A stretch of 64,000 nt of DNA from an uncultured Salinisphaerales bacterium (GTDB lineage: Bacteria; Pseudomonadota; Gammaproteobacteria; Nevskiales; CAJXLF01), in assembly GCA_913055805.1 (NCBI GenBank), contig CAJXLF010000005.1, positions 1 to 64,000 of the forward strand. The letters are read 5' to 3'. Position numbers and translations under genes: made by a program. Numbering within the stretch: the stretch's first letter is position 1; each line of letters starts with the position of its first letter. Below are positions 33,955 through 42,818 of this stretch, one piece after another. The notes under the pieces were generated by a model. The model did no database searches. It saw only the letters and a program-made list of their open reading frames with translations, and was not told the origin of the DNA.

Positions 33955-34746
33955 GTGAGCAACTTTGAGACTTTACTGTTTGACCGGCATGACAATGTTG
34001 TATCAATCAGTCTGAATAACCCGAAAGCGAAGAATGCGCTGACCCACAAAACGGTGCAGGAACTTGCCGAGGCGCTTGCCCGCGCCGCTGCAGATGACAC
34101 TGTGAGCGCGGTTGTACTGACGGGTGAGGGTGGCGCTTTCAGTGCCGGCGCGGACATCTCGGTCATCAGCAGTGAACAGGAGCACCCGATTCGCATAGAA
34201 GATGACATCAAGCGCTATTTCAAGGTGCCGGTGGAGATTATTGCCGGCATGGAAAAGCCGGTGATAGCGGCGATTGAAGGACCAGCGGCGGGCATTTCCA
34301 TGTCCTATGCCCTGAGTTGTGACCTGGTGGTCATGGCCGAGAACGCTTTCATGATGTCGCCATTTGCCAATATCAACCTGGTGCCGGATGGCGGCGCAAC
34401 CTGGTTGCTGGTGAATCAGCTGGGTTACCGGCGGGCCTATGAGTTCTTTGCCGAGTCACAGCGCTTGCCTGCGGCGGAATGCCGCGACAAGGGGTTGGCC
34501 AACCGCGTGGTAGCCGATGGCGCAGCCAGGGATGAAGCCATTGCCTGGGGCAAATCATTGGCTGAGAAAGCGCCGATGGCGCTGGGCTTTACCAAGCGCA
34601 TCCTGCGTGCGGCTGAAAACCAGACCTTGAGCGAGACACTCAACCTTGAGGCGGCCTATCAGACCATCTGTTCAAACAGCGAAGATGCGAAAGAGGCTAT
34701 GAAGGCCTTTTTCGAGAAGCGTAAACCGGTGTTCAAGGGTTGCTAG
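33955..34746 (+). CDS. enoyl-CoA hydratase/isomerase family protein
   Basis: A 263-residue crotonase. Start at GTG 33955 (VSNFETLLFDRHDNVVS) with GGAG 6 bases upstream fits the family; an alternative GTG at 33910 with a stronger GGAGGAGG 11 bases before it would add 15 residues. The oxyanion-hole segments GGAFSAGADISV and PAAGISMSYAL are present, but the second-glutamate region reads NLVPDGGATWLLVN, with D in place of the usual E, which is seen in isomerases and other non-hydratase crotonases. A strong terminator follows. Confidence 0.9.
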   Translation: MSNFETLLFDRHDNVVSISLNNPKAKNALTHKTVQELAEALARAAADDTVSAVVLTGEGGAFSAGADISVISSEQEHPIRIEDDIKRYFKVPVEIIAGMEKPVIAAIEGPAAGISMSYALSCDLVVMAENAFMMSPFANINLVPDGGATWLLVNQLGYRRAYEFFAESQRLPAAECRDKGLANRVVADGAARDEAIAWGKSLAEKAPMALGFTKRILRAAENQTLSETLNLEAAYQTICSNSEDAKEAMKAFFEKRKPVFKGC

Positions 34747-34759
34747 TCAGCATGCCACA

Positions 34760-34793
34760 TAAAAAAAGGCCTCTCTCGAGAGGCCTTTTTTAC
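34760..34793. terminator. bidirectional intrinsic terminator
   Basis: AAAAAAGGCCTCT / AGAGGCCTTTTTT with a 4-base loop, in the 55-base gap between the convergent enoyl-CoA hydratase and acyl-CoA ligase genes. U-runs of six occur in both directions. Confidence 0.93.
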
Positions 34794-34801
34794 AGGCTGG
34801 A

Positions 34802-36493
34802 TCAACTCTCCCAGATGACTTTTTTTCTGGCGCTGTACCAGGCTTCGATGTTTGGCGCATAGTGCTCTTCAATCACATTGCGCTTGATCTTCATGGTAGG
34901 CGTAAGGAAGCCGTTCTCGATAGTCCAGTTGTCCTTGACCACAACCATGAACTGTACATGTTCATGCGGGTCCAGCGTGGCATTGACTTCATCCAGGATT
35001 TCACTGAATTCCTCGGTGAGGCCGGCCTCATCGAGTGTGCCTTTGGCCCGTTCCGCCAGGGCATCCTCAGATAGAAGAACCTGTGCATAGGGTTGTGGCT
35101 GGTTCGCACCGGCCACGCAGACGACTTCGATCTTGGGGTGGTGGCAGAGTTTGTTCTCGATCGGCACGGGGGCAACATATTTACCCTTGCTGGTCTTGAA
35201 CAGTTCTTTCACACGCCCGGTGATTTTTAGACGGCCATCGTCGTCAATTTCACCCATATCACCGGTACGCAGGTAACCTTCTTCGGTAATGTCCTCCGCC
35301 GTCTTTTCCGGATTTTTGTAATAGCCCATCATGGTGCCCGGGCTCTTGACCAGAATTTCACCGTTCTCGGCAATTTTGGTCTCCACGCCTTCCTGGGCAT
35401 GGCCGACAAAACCGACGCGGCTGCGGCCAGGCATGGAGCAATGTGAATAGGCGAAGTTTTCGGTCATGCCGTAACCTTCGAGCAGTTCCAGCCCCAGGCC
35501 GCGATACCACTCGATCACACTGGCAGGCAGAGGCGCTGAACCGGTGGCGGCAATCTTTACGTTCTCCAGACCCAGCTGCTTGAGAATCTTCTTCTTGATG
35601 ATGCCGCGCAGAACGGGAATACGCATGAGCCTGTGATATTTCTCTTCACCAATCTTGTCCATCACCGCAAGCTGGAATTTCACCCACAGACGCGGCACGG
35701 AATGGAAGAACGTCGGACTGGCGCGGCGCAGATCGGCAGCGAAGGTGTCCAGCGACTCGGCAAAATACACATGGGCGCCATAACGCAGTGTGTTGGCCTC
35801 GATGGCGGCACGTTCGTAGACGTGGGCGAGCGGCAGGTATGAAAGCACGCGGTCGTTCGGCCCAACATCCGTCAGATTCTTGACCAGGTTGGAGGTGGCG
35901 CAGATGGAACCGAAATTGATCATCACGCCCTTGGGTTTGCCGGTACTGCCGGAGGTATAAACGATGGTTGCCAGTTCATCCAGTCCGCGGCGCGGTTGGC
36001 CTTGCAGAGGCTCCTGTTTTTCAATGACGTCGTACCAGTCCTGGCACTCGGCTGGTAGTTCGTTTTTCTGCGGACACAGCGGCAGGCTGATGGTGGGCAT
36101 GTCGGCAGGCACACCGTCTTTCATCATGCCCCAGTCGTCGAGTTTGCCGATAAACAGCAGCTCGGAATCACTGTGATCCAGGATATAGCGGACCGTTTCG
36201 GCATTCAGGGTCGGATAAAGCGGCACGCTGACATGGCCGGCCATCCAGATGGCGAGGTCGGCAATGATCCAGTGCGCGCAGTTCTTGGAAACCAGGGCAA
36301 TCTTGCTGTTTTCCGGCAGGTCGAGCGATTTCAGGTAGCTCGCCATGCGGCGAGCTTCATTACCCACCTCGGCCCAGGTGTAGTCAGTGGTCTGGCCACC
36401 GCTATGCGGTTGCGTCATGTAGACGTTATTCGGCGTGGTTTCTTCCCAATGATATAGGCCATCCAGTCCTGTCGGATGTTCTGGTAAAGACAT
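34802..36493 (-). CDS. long-chain fatty-acid--CoA ligase
   Basis: A 563-residue ANL-superfamily ligase from ATG 36493, with GGGGAG 6 bases upstream; a longer frame to 36577 lacks one. The AMP-binding P-loop is IVYTSGSTGKPKG, followed by YGMTENFA and the hinge region RTGDMGEIDDDGRLKITGR; the C-terminus carries the A10-region lysine in LTPTMKIKR. It activates fatty acids to acyl-CoA for the beta-oxidation genes to the left or the P450/reductase group to the right. Confidence 0.93.
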   Translation of the reverse strand: MSLPEHPTGLDGLYHWEETTPNNVYMTQPHSGGQTTDYTWAEVGNEARRMASYLKSLDLPENSKIALVSKNCAHWIIADLAIWMAGHVSVPLYPTLNAETVRYILDHSDSELLFIGKLDDWGMMKDGVPADMPTISLPLCPQKNELPAECQDWYDVIEKQEPLQGQPRRGLDELATIVYTSGSTGKPKGVMINFGSICATSNLVKNLTDVGPNDRVLSYLPLAHVYERAAIEANTLRYGAHVYFAESLDTFAADLRRASPTFFHSVPRLWVKFQLAVMDKIGEEKYHRLMRIPVLRGIIKKKILKQLGLENVKIAATGSAPLPASVIEWYRGLGLELLEGYGMTENFAYSHCSMPGRSRVGFVGHAQEGVETKIAENGEILVKSPGTMMGYYKNPEKTAEDITEEGYLRTGDMGEIDDDGRLKITGRVKELFKTSKGKYVAPVPIENKLCHHPKIEVVCVAGANQPQPYAQVLLSEDALAERAKGTLDEAGLTEEFSEILDEVNATLDPHEHVQFMVVVKDNWTIENGFLTPTMKIKRNVIEEHYAPNIEAWYSARKKVIWES

Positions 36494-36639
36494 GTTTTCT
36501 CCCCCGAGAGAATCAAGATTGCGCAGTAGAGTCTTGCTTTGTGACAACCCCGCCTGCGCAGTGACTGTTCCGGCCAAAGCCGGGTTATCAGGTGCTTAGT
36601 TTACCTGTAGCGGCTGCCCAGCCCAAGAAATTACTCCAT

Positions 36640-37962
36640 TCAGACGATACGCCGCAGGTTGATCGGCAGCTTGTCGCGCGGGATGGGCAGGGTCCTGAAA
36701 TCGTAGCGCACGCGGTAATCTGCGGGCACGGACCACTCGTAGTTCAGCAGTATCTGGTGCAGAGCCGCCATGACTTCCATTTCACCGAAGTGCAGGCCGA
36801 TGCATTTATGCGCGCCGCCGCCGAACGGAACCCACTGGAACGGATGTTGTTTGTCTTCTTCGCGGCCCGGCGCAAAGCGCTCGGGGTCGAAGTACTCCGG
36901 CTCCTGCCAGTATTCCGGCATCTTGTGAGCAAACCATGGGCTGATGGTCACCAGCTGGTTGGCCGGGATTTCGAATCCCTTGAATTCACAGTCCCGGGTG
37001 GTCCGTCTGGGCATGCTGGGAACAGGGGCGCACAGTCGCAGGGTCTCTTTCATGACCCGTTTCATGTTCTGCAGACTGGCCAGATCTTCATACGACAGCT
37101 GTTGCTTGCCCAGTGCGCGGCTCTCCTCGCGTAAACGGGTCTGCCAGTCCGGGTGGCGGGCAAGCTGGTAGAGCATGTTGGTGAGGGTGATAGTGCTGGT
37201 GTCGTGTGCGGCCATCAGCAGAAAAATCATGTGATTGATGACATCTTCGTCATCGAACAATTCGCCCTGGTCGGTTTCGGCATGACACAGACGACTGAAC
37301 AGGTCGTCCTGGCTGGAGCGTCTTTTCTCGGGTAGTTCGCGGCGGAACCAGTCTTCCAGCAAGCGACGGCTTGTGATGCCCTGTCGCCAGCGTGTGAATG
37401 GCAGGGGATAGCGGATAACGCTGGCGCCGGCGCGCACCAGGTAGACAAAGGCGGTCTTGAGTCGCTCTGCTTCGGCCCCGGGAGGATGGCCCAGGAAGAC
37501 TTCGCTGGCGACGTTGAGGGTCATGTCCTTCATGGCTGGCAAGACTTCGAAATGCGCACTCTCGCGCCAGCTGCCAATATCATGCGCTATGCGGGGATTC
37601 ATGATGTCCAGATAGCCTTCCAGCGCCTGTTTCTGGAAGGCCTGTTGCATGATGCGCCGGTGCATGCGGTGCTCATCAAAATCGAGCAGCATCAGGCCTC
37701 TGGGGAAGAAAGGGCCGATCAGGACATTCCAGGCGGCGTTCTCGAAGAGATCGCCGCGGTTCTGATAAACAAACTGATTGGCGTCGGGACCCAGCAGGAC
37801 AACGAAATTATTCCCGAACATGCGCATCCAGGAGACTTCGCCATAACGCTCATAGCGCTCCTTGACCACATGGTCCATGTTGCGAAACAGGTCAAGGCTG
37901 TAGCCGACCAGCGGCCAGCCGGCGTCGCCGGGAATGGATTTGCTCATGGTCGCTGTGGTCAT
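36640..37962 (-). CDS. cytochrome P450
   Basis: A 440-residue P450: I-helix AAHDTSTITL (oxygen-activating Thr), ExxR in KETLRL, and the heme loop FGGGAHKCIG with the proximal cysteine. It hydroxylates a lipid-like or cyclic substrate with electrons from an unidentified redoxin (none encoded here). Its start overlaps the TetR stop by four bases, so it is translated from the regulator's transcript. Sequence features suggest a fatty-acid/retinoid-type CYP, but the family cannot be fixed. Confidence 0.94.
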   Translation of the reverse strand: MTTATMSKSIPGDAGWPLVGYSLDLFRNMDHVVKERYERYGEVSWMRMFGNNFVVLLGPDANQFVYQNRGDLFENAAWNVLIGPFFPRGLMLLDFDEHRMHRRIMQQAFQKQALEGYLDIMNPRIAHDIGSWRESAHFEVLPAMKDMTLNVASEVFLGHPPGAEAERLKTAFVYLVRAGASVIRYPLPFTRWRQGITSRRLLEDWFRRELPEKRRSSQDDLFSRLCHAETDQGELFDDEDVINHMIFLLMAAHDTSTITLTNMLYQLARHPDWQTRLREESRALGKQQLSYEDLASLQNMKRVMKETLRLCAPVPSMPRRTTRDCEFKGFEIPANQLVTISPWFAHKMPEYWQEPEYFDPERFAPGREEDKQHPFQWVPFGGGAHKCIGLHFGEMEVMAALHQILLNYEWSVPADYRVRYDFRTLPIPRDKLPINLRRIV

Positions 37963-38597
37963 GATGTTACTCCCGGTTTTTGCAGGCTCTCCGGCTGAGG
38001 GCCCAGCAGCGGGCCCAGCACGGTTTCCAGCGTGGGTTTGATCAGTTCCTCCAGGCTGCGCCCGTGCACCAGTTGATTGGCTGAATGCAGGGTGAACAGG
38101 CCATGTGAGCAGGTCCAGATGATATGCGTCAAAGTGCGTGCGTCGGCCTGCACGAGGCCGGCGTCTATGGCCTGCTGAACCACGCCAACCATATGATCAA
38201 AAGTTGCCTGGCGCTCCGCCATCAGCTCCTGCACGGTTTCCAGATCGGGCTGGTTGAGCGAGTAGATCAAACGATATTCGGCCGGGTGATGCAGCACGTA
38301 ATGCACGCCGGCATAAGCCATGGCGTAAATGCGCGCCAGCGGTCCCCGGTCATGAGGGTCACTGGCAATGAGATGTTCACGGAACCGGACCACGCAGTCG
38401 ATGCGCAGGCGGGTCAGCAGTTCTTCCTTGTCCCTGAAGTAGCGGTAGATCAGGGTGTGACTGATGCCCAGTCGTGTAGCCACATTTCTGAAGGTTACAG
38501 CCGGATAACCGCCTTCTGCGTAAATCTGCAAAGTGGCAGCGCAAATGCGCTGACGCATCTGCTCAACATCGGAGTCTGAAAGGGCAGGTCGGGCCAT
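37959..38597 (-). CDS. TetR-family regulator co-transcribed with the P450
   Basis: A 212-residue TetR: HTH at about 15-60 (QRICAATLQIYAEGGYPAVTFRNVATRLGISHTLIYRYFRDKEEL). It overlaps the P450 gene by ATGA and lies directly downstream of a 27-base palindrome (38603-38629), so it probably represses its own operon, including the P450. The ligand is likely the P450 substrate (inference). Confidence 0.92.
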   Translation of the reverse strand: MARPALSDSDVEQMRQRICAATLQIYAEGGYPAVTFRNVATRLGISHTLIYRYFRDKEELLTRLRIDCVVRFREHLIASDPHDRGPLARIYAMAYAGVHYVLHHPAEYRLIYSLNQPDLETVQELMAERQATFDHMVGVVQQAIDAGLVQADARTLTHIIWTCSHGLFTLHSANQLVHGRSLEELIKPTLETVLGPLLGPQPESLQKPGVTS

Positions 38598-38602
38598 TAA
38601 AC

Positions 38603-38629
38603 TGAACTTAGTTAAATTAACTTAGTTCA
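38603..38629. promoter_or_regulatory. 27-base near-perfect palindromic operator
   Basis: TGAACT-x-AGTTAA-x-TTAACT-x-AGTTCA: 12 of 13 arm positions pair around a central base. The site starts 5 bases upstream of the TetR start codon on the minus strand and shows TAACTTAGTT direct-repeat character, as expected for cooperative binding of two dimers. Confidence 0.75.
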
Positions 38630-38742
38630 TTAATAACAGCGATGTGTCCGAATGGCAAGAACGGGAGTGCTGGGTGAAATGCCGGCTGCTGCCTTGGCAG
38701 CAGCCGGCACTCGGATTGGCGGCAGTCAGGCGGAGGCTGCTG

Positions 38743-40728
38743 CTAGAGATAGGATCCCCTGAGCAGATAGGCCAGCGCCATGCCTTCCTTGCTGAGTTTC
38801 TGCTCGTCCTGGCGGATGCCCTTGGCTGCCGAAGACGAAGGGAACAGGGTAAAGGCACGCCCCAGGATACTGTCATTGAGCTTGGGCCAGAGGGCGTAGC
38901 TCAGTTCGGCGGCCTGACCCAGCACGGTCTTGACGCGTTTGGTGCGGTGAACCGCGGCGTCCAGCACCAGATCAGTCGCCGCATCCACCGACCAGGCCGG
39001 AGCGTAGTCGTAGAGTTTGGTCGGCGCAATCATGGGCGTACGCACCAAAGGCATGTAGATGGTGCTGATTTCTACGTTATGCAGCTTCACCTCAGCCGAG
39101 AGGCAGCGCGAAAAGGCGTCAAGGGCGGCCTTGCTGGCGACATAAGCTGCAAAACGCGGTGCGTTGGACAGGACGCCAATACTGGAGACATTGATGATCT
39201 GGCCACTCTTCTGCGCCACCATGGAGGGCAGTAGAGCGTTGATCAGGCGTACGCAGCCGAAATAGTTCAGCTGCATGGTGCGCTCGTAGTCGTGGAAGCG
39301 GTCCAGCGATTCGAGCACGGCGCGGCGGATAGAACGGCCTGCGTTATTAACCAGAATGTCGACCCGGCCCAGGTCCTGCAGCACCCTGACGGCAAGCTCG
39401 TCGATGGCTTCCATATTGTTCAGGTCGCAGGAGTAGGCGTAGGCGTCACCGCCATGTGCGCGGATGGTCTCTGCCAGTTCCTCCAGTTTGTCCAGGCTGC
39501 GGGCTACAAGTACGACGATGGCGCCATTGGCTGCAAATTTCTTGGCTGATTCCAGGCCGATACCGCTGGAAGCACCGGTAATGACCACGACCTTGCCACT
39601 GAGGCGCGCACTGGCCCGGCGGCTGCGGCGCGGCCAGTCCATATGGGTTTCCCAGTACTGCCAGAGGTTCTCTGCATAGTCCTTCAGTGCCGGGCATTTA
39701 ATGTCGGTGCCCTTGAGCGCAGCGCGTGTCTGGCGATCGTCGAAGATTGCCTGATTACGGATGTATCCAAGTGCTGAAACGGGGATGCCAATGGCGCGCG
39801 ACATCTGACGTTTGGCAATGTCCAGGGGCAGGGCGCCGGCCGTCTGGCGCAGACCGCTCTCCACAATTTCCGGTAACTGGGGTACGTGGAATTTCTTGGC
39901 GAAACCGGGGCCATGGGCGGCATCAAACAGGATTTCGATAATGCGGCCTACCGAATCCTGTGGTTTCTGTACCAGATGGAAGGCCTGGCCGTCATGGCCG
40001 TCCTGATGGGCTATTTCGACCATGGCATTGGCTACGTAGTCCACCGGTGCAACCGGGATGTTGCCGCCGTCTATGCCGAGCAGCGGCAGCCATTTCGGAA
40101 CCTTGTTGCGGATCTGCTTGATCAGCGGGAAGAAGTAGTACGGCCCGTCAATCTTGTCCATCTCACCGGTTTCTGAGTGGCCGACAACGGCGCCGGGGCG
40201 GTATACGCGCCAGGGCACGGTGCTTTCTTCGCGGACGATCTGCTCGGACTGGAACTTGGTGCGGAAGTAGGGATGACTGGTGTCCTGTGCCTCATCGAAC
40301 ATCTTTTCAGTGAAGGTGCCTTCCCACTGACCGCCGGCCACGGCAACTGAGCTGACATGCTGTAGCCGGACTTCGCCACCCAGCTCATTGGTGAATTCGA
40401 CGACGTTGCGGGTGCCTTCATTGTTGATCTGGTCACCGGTCTCGTCATCCATGTTCATGTCGTAGACGGCAGCCAGGTGGAAAACGTGATTGATTTTTCC
40501 TCTGAGCTTCTTGCGCGTGGTTTCATCTGTAAGGCCGGGCGTGGTGACGTCGCCCCAGACGGCCACCAGTTGCTTGTCGGAGGCTCCAAGGCTGGAACGC
40601 AAATCCTCGAATTTTTCCTTCGAGCCCTTGCGCACCAGGGCGTACACGACAGCTGCCTCGCGCTGCAGCAGGCGTTCAACTACAAACCGGCCGATAAAGC
40701 CGGTGGCTCCCGTCACGAAATAATTCAT
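38743..40728 (-). CDS. dual-domain fatty acyl-CoA reductase (alcohol-forming, Marinobacter type)
   Basis: A 661-residue protein, the same length and domain order as the alcohol-forming fatty acyl-CoA reductase of Marinobacter (Maqu_2220). The N-terminal extended-SDR/thioester-reductase domain (TGATGFIGRFVVE at 7-19; YFRTKFQSE with catalytic Tyr/Lys) reduces acyl-CoA to aldehyde; the C-terminal classical SDR (TGASSGIGLES; NNAGRSIRRAVLES; YVASKAALDAF) reduces aldehyde to alcohol. Products feed wax esters. RBS GGAGG precedes ATG 40728. No wax synthase gene is in the window. Confidence 0.93.
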   Translation of the reverse strand: MNYFVTGATGFIGRFVVERLLQREAAVVYALVRKGSKEKFEDLRSSLGASDKQLVAVWGDVTTPGLTDETTRKKLRGKINHVFHLAAVYDMNMDDETGDQINNEGTRNVVEFTNELGGEVRLQHVSSVAVAGGQWEGTFTEKMFDEAQDTSHPYFRTKFQSEQIVREESTVPWRVYRPGAVVGHSETGEMDKIDGPYYFFPLIKQIRNKVPKWLPLLGIDGGNIPVAPVDYVANAMVEIAHQDGHDGQAFHLVQKPQDSVGRIIEILFDAAHGPGFAKKFHVPQLPEIVESGLRQTAGALPLDIAKRQMSRAIGIPVSALGYIRNQAIFDDRQTRAALKGTDIKCPALKDYAENLWQYWETHMDWPRRSRRASARLSGKVVVITGASSGIGLESAKKFAANGAIVVLVARSLDKLEELAETIRAHGGDAYAYSCDLNNMEAIDELAVRVLQDLGRVDILVNNAGRSIRRAVLESLDRFHDYERTMQLNYFGCVRLINALLPSMVAQKSGQIINVSSIGVLSNAPRFAAYVASKAALDAFSRCLSAEVKLHNVEISTIYMPLVRTPMIAPTKLYDYAPAWSVDAATDLVLDAAVHRTKRVKTVLGQAAELSYALWPKLNDSILGRAFTLFPSSSAAKGIRQDEQKLSKEGMALAYLLRGSYL

Positions 40729-40875
40729 GGCTATCCTCCGTCCAGAACCGGCTGTTCAGCCGGTGCCGCTATTCTTGGGTGTTAAGTTTGATACTGCCTA
40801 TATCCTAGCTCTACAAACACTGAAAAGCTTGTTAACAGCGCTTGTAAAAATCGCTTGCCCGTTTTCAGGCAATGA

Positions 40876-41679
40876 TCAGGCCGTGTGGCAGCGTTCCATC
40901 CGTATCTGATCAGATTTCAGAAAGCGGGTGGGAGACAAACCGAAAAGCTCTACAAAGGTACGGTTGGCATGTGACAAATCGTGGAAGCCGGCGGCATGAG
41001 CCACTTCCGTGATTGTAATGCCCGGGCGCCAGAGTTCGGCGGTTTTCCAGGCCATCGCCCAGCGCAGATAACTCACGGGACTGCAGCCCAGCTCTTTTTG
41101 CACCAGGCTGCGCAAACGTGGTTGGGAGAGGTTAACGGCACGGGCAAGGCTGGCGACGGAGAGTTCTTCGCGATGTGTTTGCTCAATGCTGCGCAGGATT
41201 TTCTGGATGCGTACATCCCGGGGCCTGGCGGGCGGGCATTCCGCGGTGAGTGTATCGATGATGTCCTGATAGAACGCAACTGCCGTGTCTGCACTGAGCG
41301 GGGTGTCTCGCATGCCGGCAACCATATCGAGCAGGCCTGCCGCAATCCGGGGTGCGGGTTTGCCCAGGCCTCTGAGCGGCAGAGTTGACCTGAGACGTGC
41401 ACAGGCGTCGCTGGTGATGTCTATATCGAACAGAAAACCATCGCCGCCATTAAAGGCCATGTGCTGGCGCCGGCTGTTGGCTGACAACAGGGCTATATGG
41501 CATTCCTCGGGTGGCAGGTCGTCTACCTGCAGGGTAACGGGTTTTTCGGCATTGATGATCAATGTGGTGGACAGGCGCTGGTAGTGACGGTCCCGTATGG
41601 ACTGCTGGAAGCAGTTGCTTCGCATGACGAAACTGCGTGGCCAGTAATAAATTTTTGTGGGGCAGTCGAGAGCGCTCAC
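40876..41679 (-). CDS. AraC-family transcriptional regulator
   Basis: A 267-residue AraC regulator: N-terminal ligand/dimerisation region (1-160), C-terminal double HTH from about 168 (RSIEQTHREELSVASLARAVNLSQPRLRSLVQKELGCSP...ITEVAHAAGFHDLSHANRTF). Its start overlaps the TetR gene stop by four bases, so the two regulators are co-translated. It lies 147 bases upstream of the reductase gene on the same strand and may activate it. Confidence 0.92.
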   Translation of the reverse strand: MSALDCPTKIYYWPRSFVMRSNCFQQSIRDRHYQRLSTTLIINAEKPVTLQVDDLPPEECHIALLSANSRRQHMAFNGGDGFLFDIDITSDACARLRSTLPLRGLGKPAPRIAAGLLDMVAGMRDTPLSADTAVAFYQDIIDTLTAECPPARPRDVRIQKILRSIEQTHREELSVASLARAVNLSQPRLRSLVQKELGCSPVSYLRWAMAWKTAELWRPGITITEVAHAAGFHDLSHANRTFVELFGLSPTRFLKSDQIRMERCHTA

Positions 41680-42338
41680 TTTTCCCCGTAGCGTTGCGCG
41701 CCGATCATCAGGGCACGATATATGAGGACCATTTCCTGGGCCAGCTCTTCCGGAGTCAGTTGGCTGTCAGTCGTGAGCCACTCCACCACCAGTTCGACAG
41801 TGGCGCCCACCATGGCGATGGAAGGCAGATAGTAATCACGCCTGGGCAACAAACCCGAGCTGGCCAGGGTATCTGAATACTGCTGAATGATTTCCGCAAA
41901 GCGGTGGATTACGCGGCGCCGCTGCAGTTCCATTTCGCGGCTGACACCTACAGTTTCCAGGCAGAGAATGCGGGCCTGACGCTGGTCGCTGAGCAGGGAT
42001 TGCACACCGGTACGAATGGCGTGTGTAACGCGCTGGGTCATGTCGATGGATTCTTCCGCCAGGGCGTGGGCAATATCCCGGCCGATATCCTCGACAATCT
42101 TCTGGAACAGGGCGGACAGCAGGGCTTCACGGCTGCCGAATTGTTCGTAGAAATGTCTGGTGGTGACACGCGCCGTTGAGCAGATCAGTTCAATGGGAGA
42201 ATTGCTGTAGCCGCGTTCGGCAAACAGATCCAGGGCGGCCTCGAGCAGACGTTGCCGGCGTTCGGCGCGTAGCTGTTCAGGGGTCAGACCCTTGTAGCGT
42301 CTCGGTTTGTTTGTGTTGCCGTTCCTGGAAGCACTCAT
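41676..42338 (-). CDS. TetR-family regulator (co-encoded with AraC regulator)
   Basis: A 220-residue TetR regulator: HTH at about 30-75 (LLEAALDLFAERGYSNSPIELICSTARVTTRHFYEQFGSREAL). Coding overlaps the AraC gene by ATGA. It is divergent from the acyl-CoA-binding protein/acyl-CoA dehydrogenase group, with the palindrome AGAAAAG-ATTT-CTTTTCT (42396-42413) between them, just upstream of the -35 of that group. Confidence 0.92.
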   Translation of the reverse strand: MSASRNGNTNKPRRYKGLTPEQLRAERRQRLLEAALDLFAERGYSNSPIELICSTARVTTRHFYEQFGSREALLSALFQKIVEDIGRDIAHALAEESIDMTQRVTHAIRTGVQSLLSDQRQARILCLETVGVSREMELQRRRVIHRFAEIIQQYSDTLASSGLLPRRDYYLPSIAMVGATVELVVEWLTTDSQLTPEELAQEMVLIYRALMIGAQRYGEK

Positions 42339-42395
42339 GCCGTGCCTTGTACTGACTTTGACACCTGGCCTGAATCTTACACTATCCGGCTAATA

Positions 42396-42447
42396 AGAAA
42401 AGATTTCTTTTCTGTTTATTGACAGCCCGGATAACGCGGATTAGATT
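42396..42447 (+). promoter_or_regulatory. promoter of the ACBP gene with adjacent palindrome
   Basis: TTGACA (42419-42424), a 17-base spacer and TAGATT (42442-42447) form a near-consensus sigma-70 promoter 50 bases before the ACBP start. A 7-4-7 palindrome AGAAAAGATTTCTTTTCT (42396-42413) ends 5 bases upstream of the -35 and is a candidate site for the divergent TetR. Confidence 0.8.
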
Positions 42448-42496
42448 TGACAAGAATTATTTCCTGTTTTGCAGGTCTTGTCTTGAGGAGCATTCA

Positions 42497-42775
42497 ATGA
42501 GCGATATTCAACAGGCATTTGAAGACGCTGTCGAGAAGGTGCGTACTGCACCGGGCGATGGCGATTTCAAGCCTTCCAATGATTATAAATTACGTATGTA
42601 TGCATTGTACCGTCAGGCAACTGACGGTGATGTGACTGGCAAGCGTCCGGGTATGCTGGATCCGGTTGGCCGTTTCAAGTACGACGCCTGGGCAAAGCTC
42701 AAGGGCACCGGTGCCGAGCAGGCCATGCGCCAGTACATCGAAGAAGTGAACAAGGTCGAGGCGAAGTACGCCTGA
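42497..42775 (+). CDS. acyl-CoA-binding protein (ACBP)
   Basis: A 92-residue ACBP from ATG 42497 with GAGGAG 9 bases upstream; the open frame extends further left but the promoter lies there. The four-helix fold carries YKLRMYALYRQATDGDVTG and PVGRFKYDAWAKLKG, the acyl-CoA-binding residues. It buffers or delivers long-chain acyl-CoA. ACBPs are common in eukaryotes and patchy in bacteria; here it heads an operon with two acyl-CoA dehydrogenases and lies near the fatty acyl-CoA reductase. Confidence 0.94.
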   Translation: MSDIQQAFEDAVEKVRTAPGDGDFKPSNDYKLRMYALYRQATDGDVTGKRPGMLDPVGRFKYDAWAKLKGTGAEQAMRQYIEEVNKVEAKYA

Positions 42776-42818
42776 ACAATTCGCTTTCCTACCGTTTTAA
42801 CTGTTAATGAGGAATCTC

